From: Fimbriimonadaceae bacterium
GTDB taxonomy: Bacteria > Armatimonadota > Fimbriimonadia > Fimbriimonadales > Fimbriimonadaceae
DNA length: 5,434 nt
NCBI GenBank assembly: GCA_019694835.1
Contig: JAIBBE010000113.1
Coordinates: forward strand, 1-5,434
Reading direction: 5' to 3'
A program made the translations under genes and the position numbers. Each line of letters opens with the position of its first letter. Positions within the stretch are counted from its first letter, which is position 1. The notes below the pieces were generated by a model. The model was given only the letters and a program-made list of their open reading frames with translations, ran no database searches and was not told where the DNA came from. This document shows positions 5,106-5,434 of this stretch, in pieces.

Positions 5106-5135
5106 AGGCGATTCCTTTGGAATGAGACCCCTAAC

Positions 5136-5294
5136 GAGGCTGTAGGAAAATTCAGAAAGGGGTGGCGCTACCTGATTTTCGGGGGTCAGTTGACCCTTCC
5201 CCAAGTGGCGATCGGCCCGTGGAGGGCTTTCTACGAGGTCGACTTTCTTCGATCATCATGGGGAAATCTCCGAAAGGGGTTTTTCTACAGCTTC
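5136..5294. mobile_element. MITE-like 159-bp element, copy C
   Basis: This is the third 159-bp copy, differing from B at about twelve positions by eye. The ends are GAGGCTGTAGGAAAA and, from the right on the other strand, GAAGCTGTAGAAAAA. It is flanked by plus-strand AAC on both sides. On the cassette strand the distal flank is GTTAGGG (5129-5135) and the proximal flank CACGTT, as in the other copies. The GGGTC/GACCC hairpin is kept; CGTGGA/TCTACG keeps pairing through a wobble. It precedes the 143-aa gene. Confidence 0.75.
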
Positions 5295-5354
5295 AACGTG
5301 CGTCTACGGACTCCCCCAGTTTTGCAAGTTGAACGAATTGCTGGTCTGTTGGAC
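5295..5354 (-). other. Possible attC (or attI end) upstream of copy C
   Basis: On the cassette strand a perfect RYYYAAC core, GTCCAAC (5348-5354), is followed by AATTCGTTCAAC, a typical attC spacer, and by CACGTT at the junction with copy C. The stem between is weak (CCAGCAA with TTGC and CTGG). It may be a poorly structured attC of a cassette beyond the edge or part of an attI region. Confidence 0.4.
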
Positions 5355-5434
5355 AAGCCTGCAGGAATCTATCCGGCCTACTGGGGTGCCCGTCGGCACC
5401 GGCCCTGATGACATGCGCTCCGCGGAAGCCTCAT
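5355..5434 (-). other. Unresolved right edge
   Basis: Two minus-strand frames run through this edge without a start codon that can be trusted. One, open to the window end, stops at 5304-5306. The other stops at 5293-5295, within the end of copy C. Either could be the tail of a preceding cassette gene, but codon usage is not decisive. A perfect hairpin GGTGCC/GGCACC with loop CGTC lies at 5385-5400, without a following T-run. No integrase sequence was recognised. Confidence 0.35.

Noticed and set aside
3714..5294. Element interpreted as an ORF-less gene cassette with its own attC
   Set aside because: No RYYYAAC core and matching stem is found inside the element next to its distal GTT. The ends are better explained as transposon-type inverted repeats.
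3714..5294. CRISPR-like repeat array
   Set aside because: The repeats are 159 bp and separated by complete genes, with no short regular spacers.
5385..5400. Perfect GGTGCC/GGCACC hairpin as a rho-independent terminator
   Set aside because: No T-run follows on either strand.

Overview
This window reads as part of a bacterial integron gene-cassette array, probably a sedentary chromosomal one from a gammaproteobacterium or related environmental proteobacterium. No integrase gene and no certain attI lie inside it. Seven genes all sit on the minus strand. Nearly every one is followed by a short imperfect inverted repeat with the architecture of an attC recombination site: RYYYAAC-like and GTTRRRY-like cores around a GC-rich stem with unpaired bases. 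Intergenic gaps are short and the functions are unrelated. No taxon-specific marker is present, so the host assignment is weak. The cassette orientation puts the attI/integrase side beyond the right edge.

Layout in the direction of transcription (right to left): (1) 5295-5434, an unresolved edge with an attC-like or attI-like core; (2) an exported 143-aa protein of unknown function (4674-5105); (3) an exported DUF2059-type protein (3945-4424); (4) a class D (OXA-type) beta-lactamase (2922-3710); (5) an exported DUF3859-type protein (2308-2820); (6) a RibD C-terminal/dihydrofolate-reductase-like protein (1589-2146); (7) a lipoprotein with an NTF2/SnoaL-like domain (961-1464); (8) an HNH-endonuclease-like gene (345-863) broken by one in-frame amber codon. 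Beyond it, 109-344 is GC-rich with no convincing gene. Positions 1-108 hold what may be the last codons of a plus-strand gene, which would make this the distal end of the array.

The most unusual feature is a 159-bp sequence present three times (3714-3872, 4447-4605, 5136-5294). It has imperfect terminal inverted repeats of the form GARGCTGTAG and is flanked each time by the trinucleotide GTT (cassette strand). At two copies clearly, and probably the third, it lies exactly inside the R' crossover core of an attC site. Deleting it rejoins a normal attC ending in CGTTATGC. It encodes no transposase and looks like a MITE-like, attC-targeting non-autonomous element. Its end (GTT+GAA) re-creates an R'-like core, so it may also travel as the 5' leader of the cassettes. 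The copies differ from each other at roughly 6-8% of positions by eye, so they are not recent duplicates.

The genes do not form a pathway. As in other integrons they are a collection of independent adaptive cassettes: one antibiotic-resistance-type enzyme, four other exported or lipid-anchored proteins, one reductase-like enzyme and one decayed nuclease-like gene. Most would depend on transcription from upstream (right of the window), since no convincing internal promoters were seen.
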